A stretch of DNA of 64,000 bases from Bifidobacterium sp. (GCF_022647885.1 NZ_JALCLM010000001.1:744001-808000); one strand, 5' to 3'. Counted from the first letter of the stretch, positions 30,193-37,839 are shown. Notes: generated by a model from the sequence alone, not told the origin. Made by a program: numbers and translations.

Positions 30193-31323
30193 CTAATGAA
30201 CGCTAGTGATTGATGATTCATGCGATACCCACAAAGTGACGGCAGAGTCCCAAATCCGATCGAACCACGCACCGCGATGACGGTCCACGGTCAGAGCGAA
30301 CAATCCACGCCGGGCGAGGTCGGCCAATACGCATGCGCCGGATAAGAGCGCAATCCCGGCCGCCGCGGATATGAACAGCCATGGAGAAGTCCAGTACGGG
30401 GTCATATCAAACAGCTTGGTCCACAAGAGCGTGCGGATGGTCGGGAATTCGGTGATCAGGTATATGGCGAACGCCGAACGGGCGAGAAAATCGATCGCCC
30501 GATTGGAGAAGTGCGACCGTTCAAACCAAATGAACAGACCGAACGCCATGAGGAGGTCACGAAGATACCACATTTCCCCCTTGGTGACCGCGACTATTGC
30601 GGGCCCAAGGCCTGTGGTCGTTTGCAGCAACGAGGCTCCGAGACCCATGGCGACGGTCAGCAGGAAACCGGTGAGGAAAGCGATGAGACCTTCCCGACGG
30701 CTCGCCGGACGTCCATGCCAACGCCAATAGGAGACCAGGACAAATATGAAGCAGAACGGAACGAAGTTGAGGCTCATGCCGAGGCTGATCGACGGGACCA
30801 CCCCGGCCAAGACGGCCCACAATACGATCGTCATGATGCACAGCATCTGGTGCTGACGCTGCCCGAGCGCTTTGAGCCCGACGAGCAGGAACGGCGCCAG
30901 CACGAGGAACATGGCATAGGCCGTCACATACCACCATGCACCCGTCAGCGTCGGCAGCATCGATTTGAGGACCAGTTTCATCGAAGAACCCGGTAAGCGG
31001 AACAGCACTGAGAGGATGACAAGCGTAAACGACCAGAACAGCACCTCCCGCTCCATCAACCATATGCGCTTAAGGCAATCGCGGACACCCAGACCGGCCT
31101 CGCACAGGAACCAGGCGCTTATCAGAAAAAACAGTGCGGCGCCTACTTTCCCCATGGGATTAGCTACGAACTCCAGAAGGACACGGTTGAACGACCAAGG
31201 CCGACTATCGATATCCAACGCGTTGAACCAAACGAAATGATGGAAGACTATGCCGAACATGGCCAGTATACGCAATAGTTCGATGCTGCTGTTTCGTGGT
31301 TTTGCCTGACCTTGCTCTCTCAT
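30193..31323 (-). CDS. Membrane acyltransferase 3 family (OafA-like), lysogenic conversion
   Basis: A 376-residue membrane protein with about ten hydrophobic segments. The N-terminus has the acyltransferase-3 signature SSIELLRILAMFGIVFHHFV with the catalytic-type His pair and an Arg, then GAALFFLISAWFL. It lies antisense to the late operon, has a higher GC content than its neighbours, its own 5' gap and its own terminator. The family transfers acyl groups (often O-acetyl) to surface sugars. In several temperate phages such a gene changes the receptor polysaccharide and blocks superinfection. Function here is inferred. Confidence 0.8.
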   Translation of the reverse strand: MREQGQAKPRNSSIELLRILAMFGIVFHHFVWFNALDIDSRPWSFNRVLLEFVANPMGKVGAALFFLISAWFLCEAGLGVRDCLKRIWLMEREVLFWSFTLVILSVLFRLPGSSMKLVLKSMLPTLTGAWWYVTAYAMFLVLAPFLLVGLKALGQRQHQMLCIMTIVLWAVLAGVVPSISLGMSLNFVPFCFIFVLVSYWRWHGRPASRREGLIAFLTGFLLTVAMGLGASLLQTTTGLGPAIVAVTKGEMWYLRDLLMAFGLFIWFERSHFSNRAIDFLARSAFAIYLITEFPTIRTLLWTKLFDMTPYWTSPWLFISAAAGIALLSGACVLADLARRGLFALTVDRHRGAWFDRIWDSAVTLWVSHESSITSVH

Positions 31324-31367
31324 GTCGTTCAGCTTACTCTCACAGTTTATACATATTAGGAGGCGTG

Positions 31368-31814
31368 ATGCCTGATTCGATGCCTGTCTGGGCGTGGATA
31401 TTGGTGACGGCTTTGAGTAGTAGCGGTTTTATGGCGTTCGCGGGCAGGTTGGCCGACCGGTGGCTGGCGCGTGATCATGCAGTGGTTCGTAGGGGCGATC
31501 TCGCCTCGGAGTTGGAGTCGGCTCTCTCTGCCTCACCGACCATCACTGGTATGGGGGAGAAGCTCAACCGTGATTTTGCGCATATGGAGCATATTGACCG
31601 TGAGCTCCGTGAGTTCAGATTGACGCAGTTGCGGCAATGCCTGTTCGCTCACCCGTATGACCAGAACAGTCACCAGTCGGCGATCGAGAGCGGCGAGGAA
31701 TACATTCGCCTCGGCGGGAATGGTGTCGGGCATAAACGCCTGAGCCAGCTCGAGGACAACTACGCGCAACGCGTCGCCGCTGACGACTGGGATTACACCC
31801 ATAACCGCCCATAA
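31368..31814 (+). CDS. Phage membrane-anchored protein upstream of lysis genes
   Basis: A 148-residue protein from ATG 31368, chosen for TAGGAGG eight bases upstream; an in-frame start at 31296 lies inside the acyltransferase 5' end. It has one membrane segment near the N-terminus (VWAWILVTALSSSGFMAFAG) and a charged helical body. Similar small proteins with a hydrophobic start often precede endolysins in siphoviruses of Gram-positive hosts and may help holin timing. A strong terminator follows. Confidence 0.6.
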   Translation: MPDSMPVWAWILVTALSSSGFMAFAGRLADRWLARDHAVVRRGDLASELESALSASPTITGMGEKLNRDFAHMEHIDRELREFRLTQLRQCLFAHPYDQNSHQSAIESGEEYIRLGGNGVGHKRLSQLEDNYAQRVAADDWDYTHNRP

Positions 31815-31833
31815 CCTCATACTCAATTATTCA

Positions 31834-31860
31834 AACCTCCGAATATTCGGAGGTTTTTTT
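31834..31860 (+). terminator. Strong intrinsic terminator
   Basis: AACCTCCGAATA and the complementary TATTCGGAGGTT lie back to back (31834-31855) and run into seven T. One of the clearest terminators in the window, placed before the lipoprotein-endolysin-holin genes. Confidence 0.85.
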
Positions 31861-31883
31861 ATGCCCAATTTAAGGAGATAACT

Positions 31884-32381
31884 ATGTATAAACGATTACT
31901 GGGAGTGTTGGCCGTGCTGGTCATGCTCGGCTCGTTTGCCGCGTGCGGCACCAGCACGCCCGTACCGGATACTACGAAGCCATTACCGTCGTCTAGTCAA
32001 AAAGTCAAGACGCATACGGCGACGGTCAGGGTTGAGGGTACTGGGACGGCTACTGATGTGACGGTCAGCATTATCGATCCTGATACAGGATTACATCCCA
32101 CTCAAGGATCTGAAGGGTTGGAAGGGGCTTCTGCGACTCCGAGCGATGGTGATCAAACCGTAGGAGATAGCACAGCGCAAACGGACAGTAACCCGAATGT
32201 TGTTCTCCCGTTCACGGAATCCTACGAGTTGATTACTGGCCAGAAGCTCACGGTGGCGGCCCAGAACGGTACTGCCGATTCTACTATCACCGTGACTATC
32301 ACCCTGGATGGGGAAACCACTATACAGAGCGGGAGCGGAGCAAACACTGCCGTTGCTGCTACTAGTAAGGAGGCCAAATGA
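31884..32381 (+). CDS. Prophage lipoprotein
   Basis: A 165-residue protein with a basic start (MYKRLLG), a hydrophobic stretch and a lipobox SFAACG, so it should be lipid-anchored on the outer face of the membrane after cleavage before Cys21. The remainder is Thr/Ser/Asp-rich with short beta strands (TATVRVEGTGTATDVTVSII, STITVTITLDGETTIQSG). It follows a strong terminator and overlaps the endolysin gene by four bases. Prophage lipoproteins next to lysis genes (Ltp of TP-J34 is the known case) block DNA entry of incoming phages; that role is possible here. Confidence 0.7.
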   Translation: MYKRLLGVLAVLVMLGSFAACGTSTPVPDTTKPLPSSSQKVKTHTATVRVEGTGTATDVTVSIIDPDTGLHPTQGSEGLEGASATPSDGDQTVGDSTAQTDSNPNVVLPFTESYELITGQKLTVAAQNGTADSTITVTITLDGETTIQSGSGANTAVAATSKEAK

Positions 32382-33667
32382 GCCGGAAACATCGCAGCCC
32401 TCATGAACGTAAACCTGAACCAAGGAACATGAAACGACTGCTTACTGCGGGTTTCGTGTCAGCAATCCTGTGCATGGGGTTAACCCCGTTAGCATCAGCA
32501 GACACAGTGGGCCATGATATTAGTCGCTGGCAAGGGTCCATCAATATTAGTGCGCTCGGCTCATTCGTCATCGTCAAAGCGGGCGGCTCGGATATTGGCT
32601 ACTACTACACCGACCCCATGTACGCACGTAATGCTCAAGCCGTACGAGCAGCAGGTAAACAGCTCGGTCATTATTACTACAACGGGTATGCGAATCCGAC
32701 TGCTGCAGCGAATAGTTTCGTCAACAGTCTGGTGGGTTACCAGGCCGGTGATCCGCTGGTGTATGACGCTGAGGAATCCCGATTCGTGAGCCCAGCCAAG
32801 GTCATGGCATGGGTACAACAAGTACGCGCACGTCTTGGTGCTACTGCGAATGTGTACGTGTATATGAGCTCCTCAGTGACTAGAGCCTACAACTGGTCCA
32901 GTGTAGCCGCGTCAGGCGTGAAACTGTGGGTAGCGAACTACGGTTCAAATAATGGTGCCTATCATGGTTCACCTTCTGTGGCGTACTGGGATAAATGGTT
33001 GATTCACCAGTACACCTCGGTCGGACGGGTATCCGGCTATAACGGTTCCCTAGACACGAATCTCGCCCGTTCAGGAGCATTCGGCAACGGCACCACAACA
33101 ACCACTGTGCCGGTCACTGTTACGACCGTGAGCACAGTTCCACACGGCACATACCTAGGATATTCAGTCGCTCAAACACAACGACTCCTTAACGCCAAGG
33201 GATACACACTCGCTGTAGATGACTATTACGGGCCAGGTACCAAAGCAGCAGTGCGTGACTACCAGTCGAAACACGGACTGCAGGTAGACGGTTATGCTGG
33301 CCCAGCTACTCAAGCATCTTTAACAGGCACCCATTCCACATCACGGATTGCAGTTGACGGTGCAGCAGGTTCAGGTACTATCGGACTCTGGCAGAAGATC
33401 ATGGGCACCACCACTGACGGTGTAGTTTCCGGCCAATACGTACCGCGAGGCTATACCCGAGTTGGGTTGGAATCTGTTACCTACGGTGGTACTGGCAGCC
33501 AGCTCATTAAAGCCGTCCAGAAAAAATTGGGCTTGAAACAGGATGGGCTACTCGGACCTACCACTATCAAAGCTATCCAACGTCATATCGGTGTGACCGC
33601 TGACGGCCATTTCGGACACGCGACCGTCAAAACATTGCAAACCAGACTCAACACAGGCAAATTCTAA
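32378..33667 (+). CDS. Secreted endolysin, GH25 muramidase with two cell-wall-binding repeats
   Basis: A 429-residue protein. A basic N-terminus and a Sec signal peptide (GFVSAILCMGLTPLASA, cleavage near residue 41) precede the GH25 domain: VGHDISRWQGSI with the catalytic Asp, FVIVKAGGSD and PLVYDAEESR with the catalytic Asp/Glu pair. After a Thr/Val linker come two peptidoglycan-binding repeats (SVAQTQRLLNAKGY...DYYGPGTKAAV and IKAVQKKLGLKQDGLLGPTT). A signal peptide means export by the host, so the holin would trigger activation rather than release. It cuts the glycan between MurNAc and GlcNAc. Confidence 0.9.
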   Translation: MSRKHRSPHERKPEPRNMKRLLTAGFVSAILCMGLTPLASADTVGHDISRWQGSINISALGSFVIVKAGGSDIGYYYTDPMYARNAQAVRAAGKQLGHYYYNGYANPTAAANSFVNSLVGYQAGDPLVYDAEESRFVSPAKVMAWVQQVRARLGATANVYVYMSSSVTRAYNWSSVAASGVKLWVANYGSNNGAYHGSPSVAYWDKWLIHQYTSVGRVSGYNGSLDTNLARSGAFGNGTTTTTVPVTVTTVSTVPHGTYLGYSVAQTQRLLNAKGYTLAVDDYYGPGTKAAVRDYQSKHGLQVDGYAGPATQASLTGTHSTSRIAVDGAAGSGTIGLWQKIMGTTTDGVVSGQYVPRGYTRVGLESVTYGGTGSQLIKAVQKKLGLKQDGLLGPTTIKAIQRHIGVTADGHFGHATVKTLQTRLNTGKF

Positions 33668-33678
33668 GGAGCATCTTC

Positions 33679-34062
33679 ATGGATACAGCATCAGCGATTC
33701 AACTCGCCACCATCATCGCCGGAGGTGTGACCTCCAGCGTCATCGTCCAGCTCGTCAAGCGATACATCACCTCGGAATGGAGACTGCCGTTCTCCCTCGC
33801 TCTGAGCGCGGTGGTCTCCGTGGCCGCCATCTGGCTGACCGGAGGATTCACCAGCCCAACCAGTGCGGCAGTCATCATCGCAGCCATCATGGGCGTGGCA
33901 CAGACCGTGTATGCGATCATCGCCAAAGCTTACGTTGATCTCGACACCACACCAGTCAGCGTCACTGCCGCTCCGCAACCGGCAATAGTGGAAGAAGGCA
34001 TCGCGCATGTAACCGTTGCCGAGAAGGCATTGGACGCTACCCAGGCGAGCACCACAGCCTGA
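33679..34062 (+). CDS. Holin
   Basis: A 127-residue protein with three hydrophobic segments (about residues 8-25, 37-55 and 62-85), a short charged turn (KRYITSEWR) and an Ala/Thr/Val-rich polar C-terminus. It starts 11 bases after the endolysin (AAGGAG upstream). Size, topology and position identify a class I-like holin of actinophages that opens the membrane at the time of lysis. Exact family not named. Confidence 0.75.
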   Translation: MDTASAIQLATIIAGGVTSSVIVQLVKRYITSEWRLPFSLALSAVVSVAAIWLTGGFTSPTSAAVIIAAIMGVAQTVYAIIAKAYVDLDTTPVSVTAAPQPAIVEEGIAHVTVAEKALDATQASTTA

Positions 34063-34090
34063 GTAGAGACCTGTTGGTCAACATTTAATC

Positions 34091-34106
34091 TGTACGAATT
34101 CGTACA
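34091..34106. promoter_or_regulatory. Perfect 16-bp palindrome, possible operator
   Basis: TGTACGAATTCGTACA is a perfect palindrome between the holin stop and the late terminator. The dyad fits a dimeric repressor site; no further copy was seen in this window. It may be part of a regulator network of the prophage. Confidence 0.4.
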
Positions 34107-34117
34107 TGTTTACACTC

Positions 34118-34156
34118 AGCCCCGCTCACGGCATCATGCCGAGGGCGGGGCTTTTT
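34118..34156 (+). terminator. Late operon terminator
   Basis: AGCCCCGC (34118-34125) pairs with GCGGGGCT (34145-34152) around a loop that can pair further (CGGCATCATGCCG), followed by TTTTT. It closes the rightward late operon. Confidence 0.85.
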
Positions 34157-34256
34157 GCGTTTCAGAGCGTAAACTCACTGATATGTCTTCAATACGACGC
34201 TTGACATTGAATAGGGGAAAATATTAATTTCATTTTAGAGTGCGAATAGGCGTCTC

Positions 34257-34673
34257 TTAATTTGTATGAGGCTGCTGTGGCTCCTGTGGTGGTTCCCTAA
34301 CTCCCAATGGGAGCGTAAGTTTGGGTAAACCATAAGACTGAAGTGTGTTAAGGATCGTCATTCTGCTATACGGCCAAGATAGAATCTGTACCGTTCCCAA
34401 TACTTCTTTAAAATTCGAAGAAGTCGTATCAACTTTTTCATCCAGCCACACAGCATATGAAATTTTACAGATAAATATTGGAACTTCCTTGTTATTTTCG
34501 CTAGGAGTATTTAGTGAAAGACTAATCTCGAGAGAAAGAGGCCAGTCTTGGTTATTCACTTTGTTGACCTTAACGTTTAGAGAAAAATCTCCTTCTTGCA
34601 CTTTATTAGGAGTGAAGTTCTGAGTATATCCGCTCTGCTCAGACAACTTAACCAGCCTGTTAATCTGTACCAT
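34257..34673 (-). CDS. SecB-like chaperone of a TAC-type module
   Basis: A 138-residue acidic, beta-rich protein. The centre has strand pairs (FSLNVKVNKVNNQDWPLSLE, PIFICKISYAVWLDEK) and the end has ILSWPYSRMTILNTLQSYG followed by LPKLTLPLG. This is the SecB fold hallmark: strands, then a helix with (W/F)PY-x-R, then a Leu-Pro-rich stretch. It is not the housekeeping SecB, which Gram-positive bacteria lack. SecB-like chaperones encoded behind an XRE antitoxin stabilise that antitoxin in TAC systems (Rv1957, CmdC). Nine bases separate it from the antitoxin gene. Call made from sequence pattern; structure prediction would settle it. Confidence 0.75.
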   Translation of the reverse strand: MVQINRLVKLSEQSGYTQNFTPNKVQEGDFSLNVKVNKVNNQDWPLSLEISLSLNTPSENNKEVPIFICKISYAVWLDEKVDTTSSNFKEVLGTVQILSWPYSRMTILNTLQSYGLPKLTLPLGVREPPQEPQQPHTN

Positions 34674-34681
34674 TGAAATCC

Positions 34682-35188
34682 TTAATCAAGAATACTTTCC
34701 AGTGCAGCACTGCGGCTAAATGTAAGTTCAGTCATATCAGAACTGGTATCAGAGATCAAGCCATTCTGAATCATAGGTTGAATCTTTGAATCTGCATCTT
34801 CCTGGTCAATTTCATAACCTATATGTATTAATCCGGTAGACATAGACATGCTTCCATCCGGCTTCGTTACGCAATAAGGGAATTGGGAATCTTGTGAGCT
34901 TTCATGAATTGCGCGTAAACCACTTGGATGCTGTTGTGCAGGCTCGACTGTATATCGTATCCGTGCACCGACTTCCAAAGCGTAGTTCGTCAGGAGCGTC
35001 ACAAGCTGCGCCTGCCCATTTTCTATTTTGGATATGTAAGCTTGAGAGACGTTCATATCATCAGCCAGCTGCTCTTGTGTCATGTTTCGAGATGTGCGAA
35101 TCTCTACCAGTTTGTTGAGGAGGTCGTTACCCTCTTTGTAGAGATCATATGCCAATTCACGATAGTCGTATCCGGCTTCGCTAGTCAT
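34682..35188 (-). CDS. XRE-family antitoxin-like protein with C-terminal addiction tail
   Basis: A 168-residue protein. Residues 25-80 form an XRE helix-turn-helix (RTSRNMTQEQLADDMNVSQA, then YISKIENGQAQL). Residues 81-145 are a linker with a Ser/Met-rich part. The last 20 residues (DMTELTFSRSAALESILD) are hydrophobic and separate, as expected for a chaperone-addiction segment that a SecB-like partner binds. GGGAGAAG precedes the start. A 10-bp palindrome GTAATATTAC at 35221-35230 lies just upstream and may be its operator. By analogy with HigA/CmdA it would neutralise the toxin and repress the operon. Confidence 0.75.
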   Translation of the reverse strand: MTSEAGYDYRELAYDLYKEGNDLLNKLVEIRTSRNMTQEQLADDMNVSQAYISKIENGQAQLVTLLTNYALEVGARIRYTVEPAQQHPSGLRAIHESSQDSQFPYCVTKPDGSMSMSTGLIHIGYEIDQEDADSKIQPMIQNGLISDTSSDMTELTFSRSAALESILD

Positions 35189-35246
35189 GCTCTTCTCCCG
35201 CTATTTTTATATAACTATTTGTAATATTACTGGTGGTTCGACTATA

Positions 35247-35780
35247 TCACTCAGTCCAGCCATCATTTTCGTGTTGTCGGTGGAATTTTATTGCGACGGC
35301 CATTTCATGGTCCTGCTTTTGATTCACAACAACATCGTCTTCGATTCGGACATCCTTCAGATGCATATGCAGTCCGAATACATATCCCGCAAGCTCTTCA
35401 GGCTCTGCATCATAGTGTCTAATATGCTCTGTTTTATTCTGCTTTAGCTGAAATTCATTGCGTTCCCACTTGAATTCAAACATTACAATTCCCAGTTTGC
35501 GCGCACTCTCAGATACTACTATTTCGCTCCCAGGAGTAAGTTTCCCCTGCTCGATGCGATTGATTTTTTCTTCTATGTACGCTTCAGTACGCTGCTTGTA
35601 CTTGTCAAAGCGGTTGAAGTCGAGGTTACCCCAGCCAAGTTCTGAATTTGCACACTTCGAAGCAAACCACCTTGCAATAGCGCGAGAAAGTGTTTCCCCG
35701 TCCTGTCGTTCTATATCTTCACCGGCCCATCTGTAATTCACTGGACCATGTTTACAACATCTACAATCGGTTGCTTCCAT
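35247..35780 (-). CDS. Unknown protein in toxin position of the TAC-like module
   Basis: A 177-residue protein, first gene of the leftward operon, with GAAGGG before ATG. It begins with a Cys/His cluster (ATDCRCCKHGPVNYRWAGED) that could bind zinc; a helical charged middle (FDKYKQRTEAYIEEKINRIE) and a beta-rich end (LGIVMFEFKWERNEFQLKQN) follow. It is larger than HigB/RelE toxins and I see no RelE, PIN, ADP-ribosyltransferase or nuclease motif. Its place before an XRE antitoxin and a SecB-like chaperone makes it the candidate toxin. Another reading is an unrelated moron. The 58-bp gap before the antitoxin could hold a second promoter. Confidence 0.55.
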   Translation of the reverse strand: MEATDCRCCKHGPVNYRWAGEDIERQDGETLSRAIARWFASKCANSELGWGNLDFNRFDKYKQRTEAYIEEKINRIEQGKLTPGSEIVVSESARKLGIVMFEFKWERNEFQLKQNKTEHIRHYDAEPEELAGYVFGLHMHLKDVRIEDDVVVNQKQDHEMAVAIKFHRQHENDGWTE

Positions 35781-35998
35781 CTGAAACCCTTCATCGCTTC
35801 TCAGTGAACAACAGATATATGATAGCTCTCTTATCGTTCTGGCCTGTTCATATTTTCAGAGCAGTTTATGCTAGAGCTGGCGAACAGCACAAACGGGGTA
35901 CACAAGTATGTCTATGTATGTTCGCCCATTGCCACGTTGAAGCCCAAACTGTTTTAGGACGACAGCAGAACGGAACGTGATTCACTAGCATCTGGAAT

Positions 35999-36274
35999 AT
36001 GCCCGATTTCGATGATTACGACGATGTGACCACCCGTCCAAAGGTACAGGCTGAGCAGCATGGCAACACCGACCAGGAACGCAACCAGCGCACCCGCACA
36101 CTCCTCGAGAAACGCAAAGACGCCATCCTCGACGCATTGGCAGACCCTGATCTCAGCAGGGGAGAACGTAAGCTCCTCGAGGCCCAGCATCGCGAAGTCA
36201 AGGACGATATACGCACCATCAAATACGGCGCACCTATACGTGTGCTGCGAGCGCTTGATCGGAAGTGGAGATGA
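35999..36274 (+). CDS. Small charged phage protein next to attR (91 aa)
   Basis: A 91-residue hydrophilic, mainly helical protein (NQRTRTLLEKRKDAILDALA, then SRGERKLLEAQHREVKDDIR). It starts at ATG 35999 with only a weak GGA upstream, and is the last gene before attR. Composition would suit a DNA- or protein-binding factor, such as a recombination directionality accessory, but no known excisionase motif is present. The 218 bp to its left show no other gene and probably carry the promoter of the leftward TAC-like operon. Confidence 0.5.
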   Translation: MPDFDDYDDVTTRPKVQAEQHGNTDQERNQRTRTLLEKRKDAILDALADPDLSRGERKLLEAQHREVKDDIRTIKYGAPIRVLRALDRKWR

Positions 36275-36282
36275 TTGGCGAT

Positions 36283-36304
36283 AGTCCCCACTTAGTCCCC
36301 ACTT
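36283..36304. repeat. Two tandem 11-bp repeats beside attR
   Basis: AGTCCCCACTT occurs twice without a gap, about 45 bp before the tRNA-derived core. Such short direct repeats flanking a phage core site often are arm-type binding sites of a tyrosine integrase. Confidence 0.5.
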
Positions 36305-36345
36305 GAAAAGTTCGTGTTAAGATAGAGTAGTTCTGAGTTGACATT

Positions 36346-36398
36346 GTAATCAGTCTTCCAAACTGATTACGCGGGTTCGATTCCCGTCGCCCGCTCCA
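36346..36398 (+). other. attR in the 3' half of tRNA-Gly(TCC)
   Basis: The anticodon stem-loop (CAGT, CTTCCAA, ACTG), variable loop, a full T arm (GCGGG, TTCGATT, CCCGT) and acceptor strand CGCCCGC with T and CCA are present. The 5' half expected from the acceptor (GCGGGCG...) is absent upstream. This is what a prophage inserted in the 3' end of a tRNA gene leaves at its far end. The reading direction places attL, the rebuilt tRNA and the integrase beyond the left edge. Confidence 0.8.
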
Positions 36399-36415
36399 CT
36401 CACGGAGTTCAGAAA

Positions 36416-36431
36416 CGTTGGAATGCCAACG
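36416..36431 (-). terminator. Short perfect hairpin, possible terminator of the MFS gene
   Basis: CGTTGG, AATG, CCAACG form a perfect 6-bp stem with a tetraloop. Leftward transcription from the MFS gene would meet it about 107 bp after the stop, followed by TTTCTG. Confidence 0.4.
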
Positions 36432-36537
36432 ATAGTATGTGATTATTCTCAACGATAAACTCTGTCGGATTAACCGCTGTGACGCTGAGATTCAAACCTT
36501 ATGAGATCCTAACCGAATGCGCTAATGCACTAATAAG

Positions 36538-37839
36538 CTAATGAGCGCTCCTAGTACGTAGGACAAGTGCTCCGCTAATGAGGACTAATATTCCGGCAGC
36601 AATAAATACTGACGAGTAGCCGGATGCTGCGATTCCAATTGCTGCAACAACTGGGCCTAGCGCAATCGAACTGAGGTCGGCGACATTAATGAGGCTAAGA
36701 TCTCGTGCGCGGCGATTATCATCTGGAAGTAAATGAACTGCCATGGACATACTGGTTGATGCATAAACACCATATCCAACGCCAGTGAGTACAGCCAGCA
36801 CAATTACTCCCGACCAACTACCGGTAATGGCACCTAAGACTGCTCCAAGTGCGAAGGTTAGTGTTGCTATGGTGAGGCACCATTTGAAGCGCTGTGTGTG
36901 ATCCGTTATAGACCCTGAGATGAGTGCGGCGACCATGACGCAGGGGGCATATATTGCAGTGAGTATCAGCACTCCGTCGTCTGTGGACTGACCAGGATGC
37001 ACCGTTGCATAGTGGATGATATCTTGCAGGTAAAAGAACAGATATGCTAATGCCATATTTTGGCCGAGGCCAAATAGGAATCTGTGTCCACACACTAGCC
37101 AGAAGTCAGTGCTGTGAGGCAAGAGTTGTTGCCACTGTATGCCACGTCGTACTTTGGGAGCTGTTGGTTCGTGCCCGCGATCGTGTCTTAATGTAAATAT
37201 AAAGATTATCTCTGCTAGTACTGTCAGACTTCCCAAGAAGGAATACACCAGATGTGGAGATGATAGTAGCGTTTGTATACCAGTTCCGAGTACGGGCGCG
37301 GCCGCTGCAGCAATGCCCAAGCAGGCAGATGCCATGCCTCGACGATGCTCTGGGACGACATCAGGAATAGTTGCCGAGGTAGGCGCCATGAGCATATTTG
37401 CGCCAATCTGCAACAGTCCCCACCAACAAGCTAATTCGCCGATTGAACGGGAGTGACCAATCAAGAGCGATACTGGGAAAATGACTACTAATCCTCCCAG
37501 TAGCCAGGGAATTCGTCTGCCCAGACGAGTGTTTGTGATGTCACTAAGATGTCCAATAAGTGGATTGGTGATGATGCCAACCACTCCGGCAATGCCGGTC
37601 ACCATGGCTAAAGCGGCAACTTTGTTGTGAGGTGCAAGAGTGTTGACCTGGTTAGGGATGGTGCTCAGCACGGGCCCTAAGAGAATTGCCCACATGCTGG
37701 TACTAGCTGCGATAAGTGCCGGATAATATCCGCGACCAATAGTGGGTTTTGAAGATGTCTCATCAATGGTGACAGCGTCAGAGATTGCCTGCATAGGACT
37801 TGAGGACAGTGAGGTTGTGTCACAGTTTATATTGGCCAT
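36538..37839 (-). CDS. MFS transporter
   Basis: A 433-residue protein with about 12 membrane segments. NPLIGHLSDITNTRLGRRIP near residue 85 is the conserved loop 2-3 motif of the major facilitator/GPH-like sugar transporters; loop 8-9 has SGSITDHTQRFKW. ATG 37839 is taken as start; ATG 37857 is six codons earlier. A TetR-type operator covers both start codons, so repression would be direct. It lies downstream of the tetR gene in the same direction, with the hydrolase gene divergent. Substrate unknown: an amidino compound or drug-like molecule would fit. Confidence 0.8.
   Translation of the reverse strand: MANINCDTTSLSSSPMQAISDAVTIDETSSKPTIGRGYYPALIAASTSMWAILLGPVLSTIPNQVNTLAPHNKVAALAMVTGIAGVVGIITNPLIGHLSDITNTRLGRRIPWLLGGLVVIFPVSLLIGHSRSIGELACWWGLLQIGANMLMAPTSATIPDVVPEHRRGMASACLGIAAAAAPVLGTGIQTLLSSPHLVYSFLGSLTVLAEIIFIFTLRHDRGHEPTAPKVRRGIQWQQLLPHSTDFWLVCGHRFLFGLGQNMALAYLFFYLQDIIHYATVHPGQSTDDGVLILTAIYAPCVMVAALISGSITDHTQRFKWCLTIATLTFALGAVLGAITGSWSGVIVLAVLTGVGYGVYASTSMSMAVHLLPDDNRRARDLSLINVADLSSIALGPVVAAIGIAASGYSSVFIAAGILVLISGALVLRTRSAH

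Noticed and set aside
35690-35980. Rightward 96-codon frame across the start of the TAC-like operon
   Set aside because: It overlaps the 5' end of a better leftward gene and shows no ribosome-binding site.
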